Shown: piece by piece, positions 11,714 through 23,631 of the stretch | Numbering within the stretch: the stretch's first letter is position 1 | Layout: every line of letters begins with the position of its first letter | NCBI GenBank assembly: GCA_963921195.1 | Contig: OY992537.1 | Location: 129,044,694-129,108,693, forward strand | Source: Pegoplata infirma | Taxonomy: Eukaryota; Arthropoda; Insecta; Diptera; Anthomyiidae | Length of the DNA stretch: 64,000 nucleotides | Direction of reading: 5' to 3' | Translations under genes and position numbers: made by a program | Notes under the pieces: generated by a model | The model's database searches: none | Told to the model about the DNA's origin: nothing | Seen by the model: the letters and a program-made list of their open reading frames with translations, nothing else

Positions 11714-12259
11714 TAAAACCAACATTTCCTTGAAATCCGCTAACATCCCCCCGCGATTCCCGTAAAGTGGCTCGACGGATATCCGCTATATTTCACATTT
11801 TTCTTTTCCAAGGTGTTCTTAATGAATTCAGAAAGAAAAAATGGTATATTTAAATTTTTTTTTTTTAATAAAATTTTCAAATTTTGAAAAAAGGTGTTTT
11901 AAGAAGGCCCCCAAAATCATGCCATTTTTTTGGTATCAAGTTTGAACGGGTTAATGATACCGTAAAATCTTTAAATTTCATAATTAAGTATTTACGATCA
12001 AATATTATACAAAAACATTTTTTTTAATTATTTTATAAAAAACTTAAATTTTTTTTTTTTTAAAAAAAGTCCTTTTTTGCAAAAACCCCAATTTTGAGGA
12101 TCAAAGTAGAGACAGAAGATAAACTCCGATCGGAGTGATATTTTGCATGTGAGTTACCCTTAGGGGACCGACACTTTTGGCGGGTATTAGAATTTGATCA
12201 GAGAGAAAAGCCCAAAAACGAGCCACCCTAGTGTATACTTATCCTTATAAGGCTTATAA
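11714..12259. other. Unclassified AT-rich sequence
   Basis: No gene seen. Text near 11740-12240 (for example GGGGACCGACACTTTTGG) looks like an old repeat, but ends could not be located. Confidence 0.35.
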
Positions 12260-13101
12260 CACCGCTCAACAAATCGAAGGTTTTGACTCCGGTTTGAAGT
12301 TTGATACAAAATTTTTAAAGATTTTGACTCGCTGATTTTAAATCTGTGCTCTAAATTTTTCCATCACGTCTAGAATTTAAATTATTCGCGGTTGAAAATG
12401 CGAAAAAACGCGATTTTTGCATTTTTTTGAAAGCCTATACAGCAGCCACTGGGTGGAATAAAAATCTGGTATAAAGCCTTAGAGTAGAATTGAACTATGA
12501 TTCAAGTTGTTGCACTATTATTGGCCAAACATGTATTTTAAAAAAACACTGTGAAAAAAAATAGAAAAAGCACCATTTTTAAAAGGCTCTAAAACAAAAA
12601 CCAGATGATCAATCTTTACTGTGATGAGCTCAAAATTTAAGCAAAAGTTCATTCTTTCTTATAGACTTTTAAACCCATTAAAGATATCTTCCAGTTTGTA
12701 CGAAAAATAACACAGAAAACTTAAATTTGTAAAATATTTATTTTTTTAGTTTTTCTTTGAAAAATATCAAAAAAATCTATCTTATCTTTTTTACAAAAAT
12801 GATAATTTTAACAGAGTCATTTTAAAACGCATATGTAACCCAACCAAACGCAATAATTAGAAAAAAATTGACAAAGACAAATTATACTTTTGCGCTTTAT
12901 ACCAGATTTATATTCCACTCAATGGCTGCTGTGCAGGCTTTCAAATAATGCAAAACTCGTAATTTTTCGCATTTTTAACCGTGAATAACTAAAAATCTGG
13001 ACGTGATGGAAAAATTTGGAGTACAGATTTGGAATCAGGAGATCAAAGTCTACTAAAATTGATCACCAGAATTCAAACCGGAAAATGACTGTTGAGCGGT
13101 G
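12260..13101. mobile_element. PIF/Harbinger-like foldback element, TIR CACCGCTCAACA, TSD TAA
   Basis: Ends are CACCGCTCAACA and TGTTGAGCGGTG with TAA directly repeated outside (12257-12259 and 13102-13104). The arms are imperfect inverted repeats over about 230 bp. A relative with the same ends and the same TAA target lies at 54087-54735. No transposase. Confidence 0.7.
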
Positions 13102-13104
13102 TAA

Positions 13105-13676
13105 TCTAATAAGGTCGATTTTAATTCACACAAGACCCAATGTCGTATGGTAACAGTCGGGCCGTGGAATCAGCATTGTCTTCTCTAGCTTTGGATGGTA
13201 TAAGTAAGTAAGGAATCTGATTCTCTTGATGTTCTGTTCATAAGAATACAGTGTAATGACTGTTGGAATAAACACGTATTTTAAGTGTTGGCATCCTTGG
13301 TTTTCTAAAACGGTGGAAGACTTACTTCACTGCATCCGATCTCCTTACTACTTATGCGAGCTATATCCGGCTGAAAATGCAATACAATACTCACATAGGC
13401 AAGGCCTTAGTGTCTATTCTGAAGCATCAGGACCGCGATCAGGGGAGGACAGTGAAGCTTATCAATGACAGTAGTGTATCCAACTCTATTTATTCATTGG
13501 AGCATCGTCGGAATATGGATTGCGTGATACTTTTCTATCGATATTACCATGGGAGGTGCTCATCTGAGATAAGTGAACTTATTCCTTGGGCCCGAGTATT
13601 TGTTTGTAATACTCGCTTGTTTCACACAACACATTACTATTTTTTTAGTCTAAACCTTTTAGACTGTTACTTATAG
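13105..13676 (+). pseudogene. LINE RT pseudogene, C-terminal part
   Basis: Resumes the pseudogene broken at 7014. VDFNSHKTQCRM (13110-13145) matches the post-catalytic DFN-KTQ block. IQCNDCWNKHVF follows near 13255. The best stretch is RTVKLINDSSVSNSIYSLEHRRNM... FYRYYHGRCSSEISEL (13445-13580), characteristic of the thumb/C-terminal domain of arthropod jockey-like polymerases, which then runs to ARVFVCNTRLFHTTHY before a stop. Frameshifts and stops occur throughout. Confidence 0.8.
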
Positions 13677-14619
13677 TTTAGAACATTTTAAATCAAATAT
13701 CCACAATTACTACTCCCTCTTTCCTCCTGCCCATAATCTATTTTCCTGATAAATACAATGCGCTGCACTAGTAGGGGGCACCCCCCCCCCCCTTAAGAAG
13801 ATATACAAATGTAGGTAGATAAATAAACAGTTATTTCTTGTGTCAATGTCCAGCTTTAAAAATGGTGTTTGAATTCGTAAGTGTTTCAGGACCTACGAGG
13901 GCCGATTCCGTTAAAATTTAAATGAGAATTTCTGAACACAAAATAAATTTACTTACCAGTCAAATTTCCAAAGGACTATTATACCGTTTTTAGGGCCATT
14001 AAAGTCAAATTCGACTCAAAAAGTGATTCTGAGTAAAGAACCAAAAATTTTGGGTAGCTACAAACATCAACACAAACTCAATACAGATAAAAAAATTTCA
14101 ATCAACAAAAACGCGGATTCAATTAATTTTTTAATTGAAACTCCTCCGATAAAAAAAATTGTTATATCAATCATCAAATTGTAGGTGATTAATTGTTTTT
14201 TTTTTTTCAATCAATCACTTTTTCGATTTTGATTAAAAATTTGATAATTTTTTTATTTAAAGTCAATTAAAATAATGATTGATTTAACAAATGATTTTAA
14301 AGCTCATTACAAAATTATGAAGAAATTCATATTTTTTGCTTTCCAATATGTTGCCGACAGTAAAAAAAAAGTAAAACCCGAGTATAAAGTATATTTGTTA
14401 ATTTATGTATTCAAATAAATTGAAGCGAAAAAAATCTTGTACGTTGAAAATTTGTAATTTCATAGTTAAAGAAAATAACAAAAATGTTGATCAAAACAAT
14501 AATTGACTTATTTAAATTTTGTTGATCAATAGATTTAATTGAAATTCTTTAGCCAATAATTTTTTGTGTGTATGTCCCATTCCACAGCGTGTTGTAGGAT
14601 ATAAATAAATCAACATCAA
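13677..14619. other. AT-rich sequence, C-run and repeat fragments
   Basis: A C homopolymer lies at about 13784-13797. Segment 13880-14060 (GACTCAAAAAGTGATTCTGAGT, TTTTGGGTAGCTACAAACATC) resembles the repeat at 39060-39160. Segment 14100-14570 is rich in AATTGAAA/TTTCAATCAA words like those in 25194-26216 and ends TTTTTTGTGTGTA, probably a degraded TA element. No gene. Confidence 0.4.
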
Positions 14620-14621
14620 TA

Positions 14622-15143
14622 CACTCAAAAAAAAAACCTTGTCAAATTACTAAAAAAAGTCTCGTTATCCCATTTTACAAATATTTGACAGGTTTCCTTG
14701 TTTTTTAACAAATAATTTTCAAAAATTTGCATTTTTTTTGTAATTTTACAGTTTTTCTTGAAATTTTACAAATTTCCAAGATTTTTTACAAAAAAAAATC
14801 TAGTAAATTTACGAGAATTGTAAGTTTTTTTTGCCAAAAAAGTTGTAAATTTACAATTTTATTGGTAAAAAATCTTGTAAAATTATAAAAAAGCTCGTAA
14901 TTTTTACTAGAATTTCTCGTTAAATATGAGGTAGCAAAAAATTTAGTTAAATCAAAAAACCTCCTTGTAAGTTTTATCGCGTCAAAAAAATTGTAAATTT
15001 ACAATTTTGTTGGTAAAAAGTTTGTAAAATTATAAAACTATTGGTAAAAAGCTTGTAAAATAACAAGGAATTCTTGTCAAACAGGAGGTAGCAAAGAAAA
15101 AGTTACAAACATTTCTTGTAATTTTACAATCTCTTTTTTATTG
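14622..15143. mobile_element. TA-inserting MITE, TTTACAAG-word family, copy 1
   Basis: Starts CACTCAAAAAAAAAACCTTG after TA (14620-14621) and is followed by TA (15144-15145). The right terminus is diverged. The body is TTGTAAAATTAC/TTTACAAG words. Relatives lie at 27983-28490, 30632-31159 and 31307-32103. Confidence 0.7.
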
Positions 15144-15319
15144 TACGAAAATAATTACCTACACCATTATTTTATTTTTCAATACCAATTCCGATATTTT
15201 TCCGGTACTAAAAATTTTAAAATTATTAAAATATATATTTGTATTTTAAGTAAAATATAAAATGCTAACTAGACTTTTAATTTACTCTCATCTATTACAC
15301 CGTACAACACTACTTTTAA

Positions 15320-17348
15320 CACCAGAACGAGACCATATATACTTGAAAGTAGAGCTCCTCTGGAGTAAAACTGCATTTACAGTTTTTCATTCGGTGATCA
15401 TTTGTCCTTTTTAGAGGACTTCAAAATTTTCAAGGACATTTAAAGTAAAAAAAAAAAAAAAATATTTCTACTTATCCTACGATGCTGAGATAAAAAGCAA
15501 ATGAAAGAAGAAAGTCTTCTCAAATTTTTAAACATATCCGTTTTGTCATATCAGGTTAAAAGGATGTCAATAAGGTCCTTTCAAAATTTTGTCCTTTAAT
15601 ATCCTTTAGAATTTCCAGCCATTTCTTCCGGAAAAAATGTATGTTAAGGACATTGATATGCACTAACACATTGTTAAATTTCATCCTTCTCACTTTGTTA
15701 GTTTAGTGTAAAAAAAAAATAAGTTTTTTTATATAACTGAAAATATATTTTTTATTTACACATAGCCTCCCAAATATTAACCCATTTTCTTGGAAAAAAA
15801 AAATGTAACACATGAATAAATGGATATACATGTGAAACTGGACCCTGCATGGAGTAAAAGTAAGTTCACAGTTTTTAATTCGGTGATCCGGTCTCCTTTT
15901 AAATAAACTTTTAAGTTACAAATGACATATAAAATTCAAAAACTTTTTAAAATTACTTCTATTAGTTTGTTGCGGAAATGGTGATATAAAGTCAAACTCA
16001 AGAATTTCAGAGGAAGTTTTTCGGCTTTGCCTTAATTTTAGGTTGTTGTTTAAAGCAAGAGTTAAAAAAATATATTTGCTGTGTTTTTCAATAAGTGGAT
16101 TTATTTTCTGATTAATCTTGTTTTGCTTAAAAAAAATATTTTAACATACTAAAACTAATTTGTAATATTTTTTTCCGTAACCTACAATAAATTAGCAATT
16201 ATAATCCGAAAAAAATAATGAACAAATTTGGAAAATGAAAAAAGTTATAAATAAAACAAAATTAATCCAAAACGGATTTATTAAATCCTAAAATTTATTT
16301 GGATTTATTTTGATTTATTTATAACTTTTTTAAGTTTCAAGATTTTTTTATTATTTTTTAGGATAATAATTGCTTATTTATCGTAGATTATGCAAAAAAA
16401 TATTCCAAATTTGTTTTGGCATTTTAATTTATTTATTTTGAACTAAATAAGATTAATCCGAAAATAAATCCACTTATTGAAAAACACAGCAATTGTCATA
16501 CATATAGCATATACTTGCATAAGTAAAAGTAAAAATTAGTAAACACGTGTTTTTTATACGATTTATTTACATATAGACTTCAAATGATGCATTTTAATAT
16601 TAGTTAACAAAATTATAAAGACAATCCATTAGATTGTTAATAAAACTATTAAAAAAAAAATTAAAATCTAAAAACTAAACCAAACAAAAAAAAACATAAA
16701 TTATTAACCCAAAGAAACAAATTCATTTGTTTTTTTAAATCTCTCACTTTGGTTAACATTGTACATGGTATTTAAAGGAGACCGGATCACCGAATAAAAA
16801 ACTATGAACGTACTTTTAGTCCATGGAGGGTCCAGTTTCACATGTATATCCATTTATTCCTGTGTTAGATTTTTTTCCAAGAAAATTGGTTAATATTTGG
16901 GAGGCTATGTGTAAACAAAAAAATATATTTTCAGTTATATATAAAAACTTATTTTTTTTTTACACTAAACTAACAAAGTGAGAAGGATGAAATTTAACAA
17001 TGTGTTAGTGCATATGAATGTCCTTAACATATATTTTTTCCGGAAGAAATGGCTGGAAATTATCAAGGATATTAAAGGACAAAGTTCTGAAAGGACCTTA
17101 TTGATATCCTTTTAACCTGATATGACAAAACGAACATGTTTAAAAAATTGAGGAAGCTTTCCTCTTTCATTTTCTTTTTATCTCAGTATCGTAGGATAAG
17201 TAGAAATATATTTTTTTTTTTACTTTAAATGTCCTTGAAAACTTTAAAGTCCTCTAAAAAGGACAAATGATCACCGAATGAAAAACTGTAAATGCAGTTT
17301 TACTCCAGAGGGGCTCTACTTTCAAGTGTATAAGGTCTCGTTCTGGTG
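15320..17348. mobile_element. piggyBac-like foldback element, TIR CACCAGAACGAGACC, TSD TTAA
   Basis: CACCAGAACGAGACC and its inverse GGTCTCGTTCTGGTG are bounded by TTAA on both sides (15316-15319 and 17349-17352). The arms 15320-15905 and 16775-17348 are highly similar inverted repeats (for example CGGTGATC and CTGGACCCTGCATGGAGT with its complement). A TTAA target is diagnostic of piggyBac-type integration. No transposase remains. The centre holds the smaller inverted repeat at 16072-16492. Confidence 0.75.
16072..16492. mobile_element. 420-bp MITE-like inverted repeat, copy 1
   Basis: TTGCTGTGTTTTTCAATAAG at the left and CTTATTGAAAAACACAGCAA at the right. A second inversion pairs CAAATTTG/TTATAAAT segments in the middle. 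A second copy is at 24304-24712. No target duplication could be recognised. Confidence 0.65.
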
Positions 17349-17352
17349 TTAA

Positions 17353-17704
17353 AAAAAAAGTTGAAATTTGTCTTACAGTGTTAGCAGCGATCAATTGATT
17401 AAATCTTATTACCAACTTTTCCCTCAAACCCATAACATGCTTCACACTTGGTGCACACATGCCGCTGCAACATATCGCTTTAAGAGATGGCTGTATGAAT
17501 GCAAGTGTATGATGAAAACAAAATCGCAGTTATGATGTTGATTGTGTAGACTCCAAACAGTGTGTTTAAATTCAATTTCACCCAGTGGGCCACTGCACCA
17601 AATGTGCAGTCGTTTACTTTATTATTTTTATTGTGTTTTTCTTTAAGACTTTTTCTAAAATGTTTTTAAAGTTTCAGAAACCAAAAACAACTAGAAAAAA
17701 ATTA
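17353..17704. other. Short unclassified stretch
   Basis: It includes a region of more balanced composition (17380-17580) without a recognisable domain. Nothing further supported. Confidence 0.3.
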
Positions 17705-18198
17705 CAGTCGAACCCGGTTATAACGAACTCCGAGGGCCCAGTGAAAATAGTTCGTTATAAGCGAAGTTCGCTATAAGCGGGGTATAATTTTTATCAACCG
17801 AGTTTTATTTCCAAAAAAATAGATCCAATTTTGTTTTATTTGATGTTTTTTCGTAAATAAACTACTTATTGAGAAAAAATCATTAAAAATATAAAAAAGT
17901 TTTATCAAAATTATTATAAAAACCAAAAACTTTCAACCTTTTGTTAGTTTGATAAACATGATTGACATTCATTAAAAAATATTTATGGGAGTTCGTTATA
18001 AAAAAGTAAATATACATGAAATTGTGTTCGTGGGACCATAATAAGCAGTTCGTTTTAACCGAGGATTCGTTATAACCGAGTTTGTTATAAAAGAAGTATT
18101 TTGTGTGAAAATTGATGCTAAAACGTCGGGACTTTAGAATTAGTTCGTTATAACCGAGAATTCGTTATAACCGAGTTCGTTATAACCGAGTTTGACTG
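17705..18198. mobile_element. pogo/Tc1-mariner-like MITE, TIR CAGTCGAACCCGGTTATAAC, TSD TA
   Basis: The left end is CAGTCGAACCCGGTTATAAC. The right end is its near-inverse, TAACCGAGTTTGACTG. TA flanks both ends (17703-17704, 18199-18200). GTTCGTTATAA words repeat in both subterminal regions. TIR sequence and target fit pogo-type MITEs of insects. Non-coding. Confidence 0.8.
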
Positions 18199-19338
18199 TA
18201 TAATAAATTTCAACACGCATTACGTGTTAATTTTAGGGTGTAATGCCTTTTTCATTGTAATCAAGTTAATAAACTCTTGGTTAAAACAAAAAAGAACTGC
18301 ATCATGAATGATTTGGAAATTCATTGACCGCAAGTTCGATCATGTTTATGTTTAATATTAAATAAATGTTTTATGCAAAACATATTTAGTTTGGCACTTT
18401 TCGTTAAATTAAGGGTCATTAGCATTGGATTTATGACCACTTTAATATGGTAATTTTTCAAAATTTTATTGAGGTAACAAACTTCATAAACTGGGTTTAA
18501 AGGGCTGTTTACTAGAGTGATCCGAAAATTAAAAATTTTAGGGCATACCTCTAGAATGATGGTAATTAACGAGCTGATTACGGGGAAAAAAATTTAAAAA
18601 ATTTTGGTGGTCATCTTCAGGGCGCAACCAGTAGCGGTGTTCTATAACTCTCGAATCGAAAGATTTCTCACATGAAATATGAAAAACGAAACAGAAACAT
18701 CGTGAATCGGCACAAAACCTGACTTTTCGCATTCGACTGTTTCTGTAATTTTGTCATGCGGAAACTTTCTGTCAAATATGATTTTTTTCAAAATTATTGG
18801 AAAGATGCGAGAAAAACTGTTTCTGTAAACCAATTGATCGAAAACTTTTGAAGTTGAAGTGTCAAAATCACTCACATTTAAAAATGGTGCGATATTTCGT
18901 AAATTAAACAACTTTTGAGTTATAATAAATAAAAAACATTATTTTTTTTAAGAAAATAATATCAACTAATATTATTAATGATATACTACACATTATTTTT
19001 ATTAACTTAATTTATTATTTAATTTTTGTTTGCCAATGTTACGAGTGTTGTTTAAAAAAATGTGAAATGCGTTTTTTTTTTGTTGTGATTTTTATTATTT
19101 TCTCGCCTTGTTTACCTTTTTGACAGCTGATTTGGAATATTCCAATAAAAATGCTGCCGTTTTCGCATTGATATACAGAAACAGCTTTTTTTCCAGAATC
19201 GAGAAACGATGGAATTTTTTGTTTCATACTTGTTTCATACTTTTCGATGCGAAAACTTTTCGCATAAATTACAGAACACCCCCACAGAGCTTAAAGTTTG
19301 CATCCGTAGTACATTTGGTCAAAACCATTTATTTTTTA
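18199..19338. other. AT-rich sequence with a probable TIR element at about 18635-19280
   Basis: GGTGTTCTATAACTCTCG near 18635 pairs with ATTACAGAACACCCCC near 19270-19285. Inside, ACAGAAACAGTTTTTC-type words occur in inverse orientation. Boundaries and target duplication are unclear. The remainder (18199-18630) shows nothing definite. Confidence 0.35.
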
Positions 19339-19973
19339 TACCCTCCAACTACAGTATGGGGGTATACCTCATTTGTCATTCCGTGTGTAACGCATCGAAA
19401 TATCGGTCTATTGATCAGTGATCGATTCTAAGACATTCTAGCGATGTCCGTCTGTCCGTCCGTCTGTGGAAGACACGATACATTCTAAAATGCAAGTGCT
19501 AGACTTCTGAAATTTGGCACATATATGTCGTATGTTCATAGGCTGGTTAAGTTAGGAGATGGGCAAAATCGGGGGGGGGGGAAAGTTCCCTCTTGACGAA
19601 GTAAACCAACCAATGAAAAAAGCTAACTTTTTACAGGTTTTTTTGTATTTTTGTTAAACAAATGAAACATTTTAATGCTTGAAAAAGTTCAAAGTCTTGG
19701 ACTTGGACCCAGGGGATTGGAAAATGACTTTTTTTTGTCCGCCCCCTTTTGAGGGTGTGGATATTAGCAAATAATTTATATAATGATGAGATTGTATATC
19801 TTTTGTACAAAACGCATCGTAATTAAATTTGTAAACATTTTTGACCAGAGAGAAGGTGTCCCCAAAGACCCGCGACAAAAAAAACTCCCCTGCAATTTTT
19901 TTTTGTTTATTTTTTTTAAACGTTGGAGGGTATACAAGATTTGGCACAGCCGAATTTAACGCTCTCACTTGTT
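19339..19973 (+). mobile_element. Helentron-like element (DINE-1/mini-me type), copy A
   Basis: It has a 5' ATACCCTCCAACTACAG preceded by a T-run, and TTTGTCATTCCGTGTGTAA. A (GTCY)n microsatellite lies at 19446-19467. Then come the inverted subterminal GTTGGAGGGTAT (19923-19934), a hairpin region GGCACAGCC and a terminus CTCTCACTTG. Such subterminal inverted repeats with a GTCY microsatellite and 3' hairpin match Helentron-associated non-autonomous elements in flies. Other copies are at 22942-23631 and 52778-53359 (minus). Confidence 0.7.
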
Positions 19974-20356
19974 ATTTTTAAAATTGGTGCCAAAAGTTTC
20001 GTTAAGTAGAGTACATTGAAGAAAAAATATTTATAAATTTTTCATGGAGCAATTTTGGTCCAGCACAACGTTTTGAAATTTTTAAAAGGTGTAATTTATT
20101 AAAAATTTTTTTAATTTTTGTATAAACCGGAGTTTGTAAGAGTTCTTTTAGATTTTGTAAAAAGCGGAGTTTATGTTCAAGCTTTTGTATAAAAAGCAGT
20201 TTTTTACAAAAACTTGAAAAAATATAATAAATTATGCATTTTCGAAATTTCAAAACGTTGCGATGGACAATAATTGCTCCATAAAAATTTTATAAATATT
20301 TTTTTCCCAATGTACTCTACCTAACGAAACTTTTAGCACCAATTTTAAAAATAAAA
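19974..20356. repeat. About 370-bp hairpin element
   Basis: TTTTTAAAATTGGTGCCAAA with GTTAAGTAGAGTACATTG (19976-20020) and its inverse at 20306-20350. A second inversion (GTTTTGAAATTT with AAATTTCAAAAC) lies at about 20070 and 20240. No coding potential. Target duplication not resolved. Confidence 0.6.
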
Positions 20357-21556
20357 AATGTCTGCGAAGTTTGTACTCTTGCCCAAACCATTGAATCATG
20401 ATAATGTTTTGCTGTATAAATAGGTGATCTTTCTAAAGCAAAATTTTTCTAGAAAAAATAGCGCGGTATTAATTTGTCATTCCATGCAAAACACATTATG
20501 TTTATATATTATTAATCCGTAAAGGATTCTAAGACATTTTAGTGATATCCATCAATCTATTTGTCTGTGTTTGTCGATAAAAAAACTTTTTTATGAAAAA
20601 AAGGTTTAAATGAAAAAAGATTATTGATAAAAAAAATATTTGATGAAAAAAAATGGCTAAGGCGCACCTTACGGGACACGAATATTTTGGAAAACAAAAA
20701 TATGCCACGATTAAAATTTAAGGGGACTGGGCCCCGGAAGACCCCCTGGAGCAAAACAACAACCCCGCCCTGAGCCCGGCCGAAAAACCGGCTGGATGTT
20801 CTTTTTAATAATTTAGAAAAATTTTATATTTTTTTTGAAAAATACCATCAGGACGGTTTTATGGACCTAGAAGGCCTCTAGGACCTAGCCCTCTTTATAT
20901 TTATTTTTCTTTTTTAATTACCTTTAATTTAAGTATCCACACAAACCTGAAGGCTCTTTTGGCTACAGGTGGGTTCGGGGCCCAGCCCCTTAAATTTTAA
21001 TTTCGTGTTTCCCCCAAAAAAATTTTTGTGCTCCGTAAAGTGAACTTTTGCCAAAAAAATTATAAAAAAAATATTGATAAAAAAAAATGTATGATAAAAA
21101 AATATTGATGAAAAAAACAATTCGATGAAAAAAAAAATTTGATAAAAACAATATTGATGAAAAAAATATTTTTTGCAAAAAAAAAAAAAAATAATAATTG
21201 GCTCTAAAACAATGGTTCCCAACCTTTTTTGCATCATGACAAACTTTTAAGGGGGAAAAAATGCAATGTTCCCCCTACACTTAAAAAAAAATTTGTAAAT
21301 TTTTCAAATTTTATTTAAAATTCAATATTTACTTGTGGTTAAACAAACATTTTGTTAAAATCATCGTTTAAATAAAGTTTTTTGGAAAAGTTTTCAACAG
21401 CCAACAAAATAATTTAACTCAAATAATTTGTTTAGTTTATTTAACAAAAAAAAATTCAAAAATTTTCTCGTGAATTTGGGGCGAGAATCAAAGGTTGAGA
21501 ACCATTGCTCAAAATCGAGTTTTTTGTGTTTTTTTTTACTCGGAAACCGTAAGTTG
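20357..21556. other. AT-rich sequence with a GGGGCCCAG foldback and GATAAAAA words
   Basis: Segments 20640-20760 and 20945-21050 are imperfect inverted repeats meeting at GGGCCCCGGAAG / CGGGGCCCAGCCC. GATAAAAAAA/GATGAAAAAA words repeat at 20575-20655 and 21070-21180. A Helentron-like fragment lies at 20460-20570. No gene. Confidence 0.45.
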
Positions 21557-21868
21557 TACACTGAAAGAATTTTGTTCATTACGGATATGAAAGCGTACAT
21601 TGGTTCTATGAAAAAAAATCATTAGAAGTGAGCCAATGAATCTATGAGCCCTTCATAGAATCTATGAACCAAATTCATAGAAAACAGAAATCTATGAAAA
21701 AGTTCATAGGCCATGAAAAAAAAATTCTATTTTTAATTCTATTTTTATTTATTTTATTATTTCATTTTTTTTTATTTTATTATTTAATTTTATTAAATTT
21801 ATTATTTCATTTTTATTTTATTATTTATTTACAATTTTCTATTTTTAAAAATTTTTATGTTTTTAACT

Positions 21869-21938
21869 TATCCCCACCGAGATTCGAACACAAAACCAGT
21901 TGTTCGTGAAGCTTAGTCTCTAGCCACCGAGCTAAAGT
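21869..21938 (-). other. tRNA-like module with A/B-box-like motifs (type 1)
   Basis: On the minus strand TAGCTCGGTGG (from 21924-21934) is A-box-like and TGTTCGAATCTC (from 21880-21891) matches a B box. The body, GTGGCTAGAGACTAAGC, matches 3591-3605. AT-rich sequence with T5 runs follows on the minus strand. Not a complete tRNA by eye. Confidence 0.55.
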
Positions 21939-22053
21939 ATACAAACAAATTATAAGAATAAAAATACATTTTGTTTAATATTCTGCTTTCACATATTGAG
22001 TTTGTATCAATGCTCTGCTACAATGCTCTGCCAAAAGCTGTGTGTGTGTTTGT

Positions 22054-22772
22054 CAGGGTCGCCAGTTTTTTTTGGATGCGATCCCCAACTTTAAATTTCT
22101 CATCCCCAAAAATCCCCAAAAAAAAAAATTCTCAAAATTTACTACACGAAAAAAAACTTGCAACCCATCAAGTGCTTTTGAGTAATTTAGCCAATTTTTC
22201 AGAACAAAAACTTGGTTAACTTACACACAAACACTTGGTGGGTTGTATTTTACACAGAATCTTGGTTAAAAAGTGTAAGTGTATTTTGCGTGTTGAGCGA
22301 CTTTTACATGACTTTTTTACAGAAAAAACAGAGAATTTTGTAAGTTTTCTTTAATAGATTTAAAGGTTATACTATAGAAAATGTATAAAAATCTACAATT
22401 TGGTTTAAAGCAAAAGAAAAGCATGATAACATGATACCAGGTTTTGACAGACACCATACAAAAATTTATTTTTTTCTTTATAAATCTCACATGATTCCTA
22501 CGTTTTAAATTTTTTTGGATGTCCATTTTTCCTTTAATGTCCACGATTGATCAAAAATAAAGCAGAGCTCATTTTACCGATTTTAGCATTTTTTTATGAT
22601 TGATGTATTTAAAAAACCAATTGTTTATCTAAAATATTTCATCCCCAAAAAATCCCCAAAAAAATCAGTGTCATCCCCGTGAAATCCCCAGATCCCCAAA
22701 TCAAATTTTTCATCCCCAATTTCCAAAAAAAATCCCCTACTTGGGGACAAAACCCCTAAACTGGCAACACTG
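22054..22772. mobile_element. hAT-type element, TIR CAGKGTYGCCAG, TSD GTGTTTGT
   Basis: CAGGGTCGCCAG at the left, CTGGCAACACTG at the right, and a perfect 8-bp duplication GTGTTTGT (22046-22053 and 22773-22780). The subterminal regions are full of ATCCCCAAAA words. It belongs to the same family as 42908-45270 and the solitary ends at 41312 and 46986-47000. Non-coding. Confidence 0.85.
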
Positions 22773-22860
22773 GTGTTTGTAGAAAACAAAATTTTTGTGT
22801 ATTTGCAAAAAAACGAACATTATAAAACTAAGTGATAGTTGGCGAGATTTTTCTCCTTTG

Positions 22861-22936
22861 GTGGTGCTGGTAGCTAAGGCGTTGACAATATTTTCCACAG
22901 CCGGTAAGTCTTGGGTTCGATCCCCCCAGGGCAGCA
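22861..22936 (+). other. tRNA-like module with exact B box (type 2)
   Basis: GCTGGTAGCTAAGGCGTTGAC (22867-22886, Ser/Leu-like A-box region) is followed by GGGTTCGATCC (22913-22923), an exact Pol III B box, and a TTTTT run at 22937-22941. It is similar to the minus-strand module at 3213-3292. Confidence 0.6.
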
Positions 22937-22941
22937 TTTTT

Positions 22942-23631
22942 ATACCCTCCAACTACAGTATGGGGGTATACTCACTTTGTCATTCCGTGTGTAACGCATC
23001 GAAATATCGGTAGGGGACCCCATAAAGTATATATATTATTGATCAGTGATCGATTCTAAGACATTCTAGCGATGTCCGTCCGTCCGTCTGTCCGTCCGTC
23101 CGTCTGTAGTTAACACGATGCAGTCCAAAATAAAAGAGCTAGACCCCTCAAGTTTAGCATAAATATGTCTTATGGTCCTAGGCAGGTTAAGTTCGGAAAT
23201 GGACCAGGGGGAAAAAAGTTCCCCCTTGAAGAACTAAACCAACCTCTTAAAAATGCAAATTTTTTTGACGTTTTTTTTTGTATTTTTGTGAACCAAATCA
23301 GACATTTTTATGTTCGAAGAAGTTTATAGTCCTACGCTTGGACCCAGGGGATTAAAAAATGTCCCTTTTTTTGCCCCGCCCCTCTTTTAAGGGCGTGGAT
23401 AAAAAATAATTTAAATAATTATAAAACTATAATACTTAAGTGCACAAAGCAGACAAAAATTAACTTGTAGACATATACCGTGAGGGCCAAGGAGTTACCC
23501 CAGCACACCGACCCCTCCCCCTACCTTGCCCCCTTAAAACAACGCCCCTGTCAAAATTTTTTTTTTTAATTTTTTTACATGTTGGAGGGTATACTAGATT
23601 CGGCACAGCCGAATTTAACACTCTCACTTGT
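22942..23631 (+). mobile_element. Helentron-like element (DINE-1/mini-me type), copy B
   Basis: 5' ATACCCTCCAACTACAG, GTCATTCCGTGTGTAACG, (GTCY)n at about 23074-23107, 3' inverted GTTGGAGGGTAT (23581-23592), then hairpin TTCGGCACAGCCGAA and terminus CACTCTCACTTG. A T-run lies on both sides. It is the most complete copy in the window. Confidence 0.75.

Noticed and set aside
18538..19431. Several 62-107 codon frames on both strands
   Set aside because: They overlap each other and an inverted-repeat element. None shows a domain.
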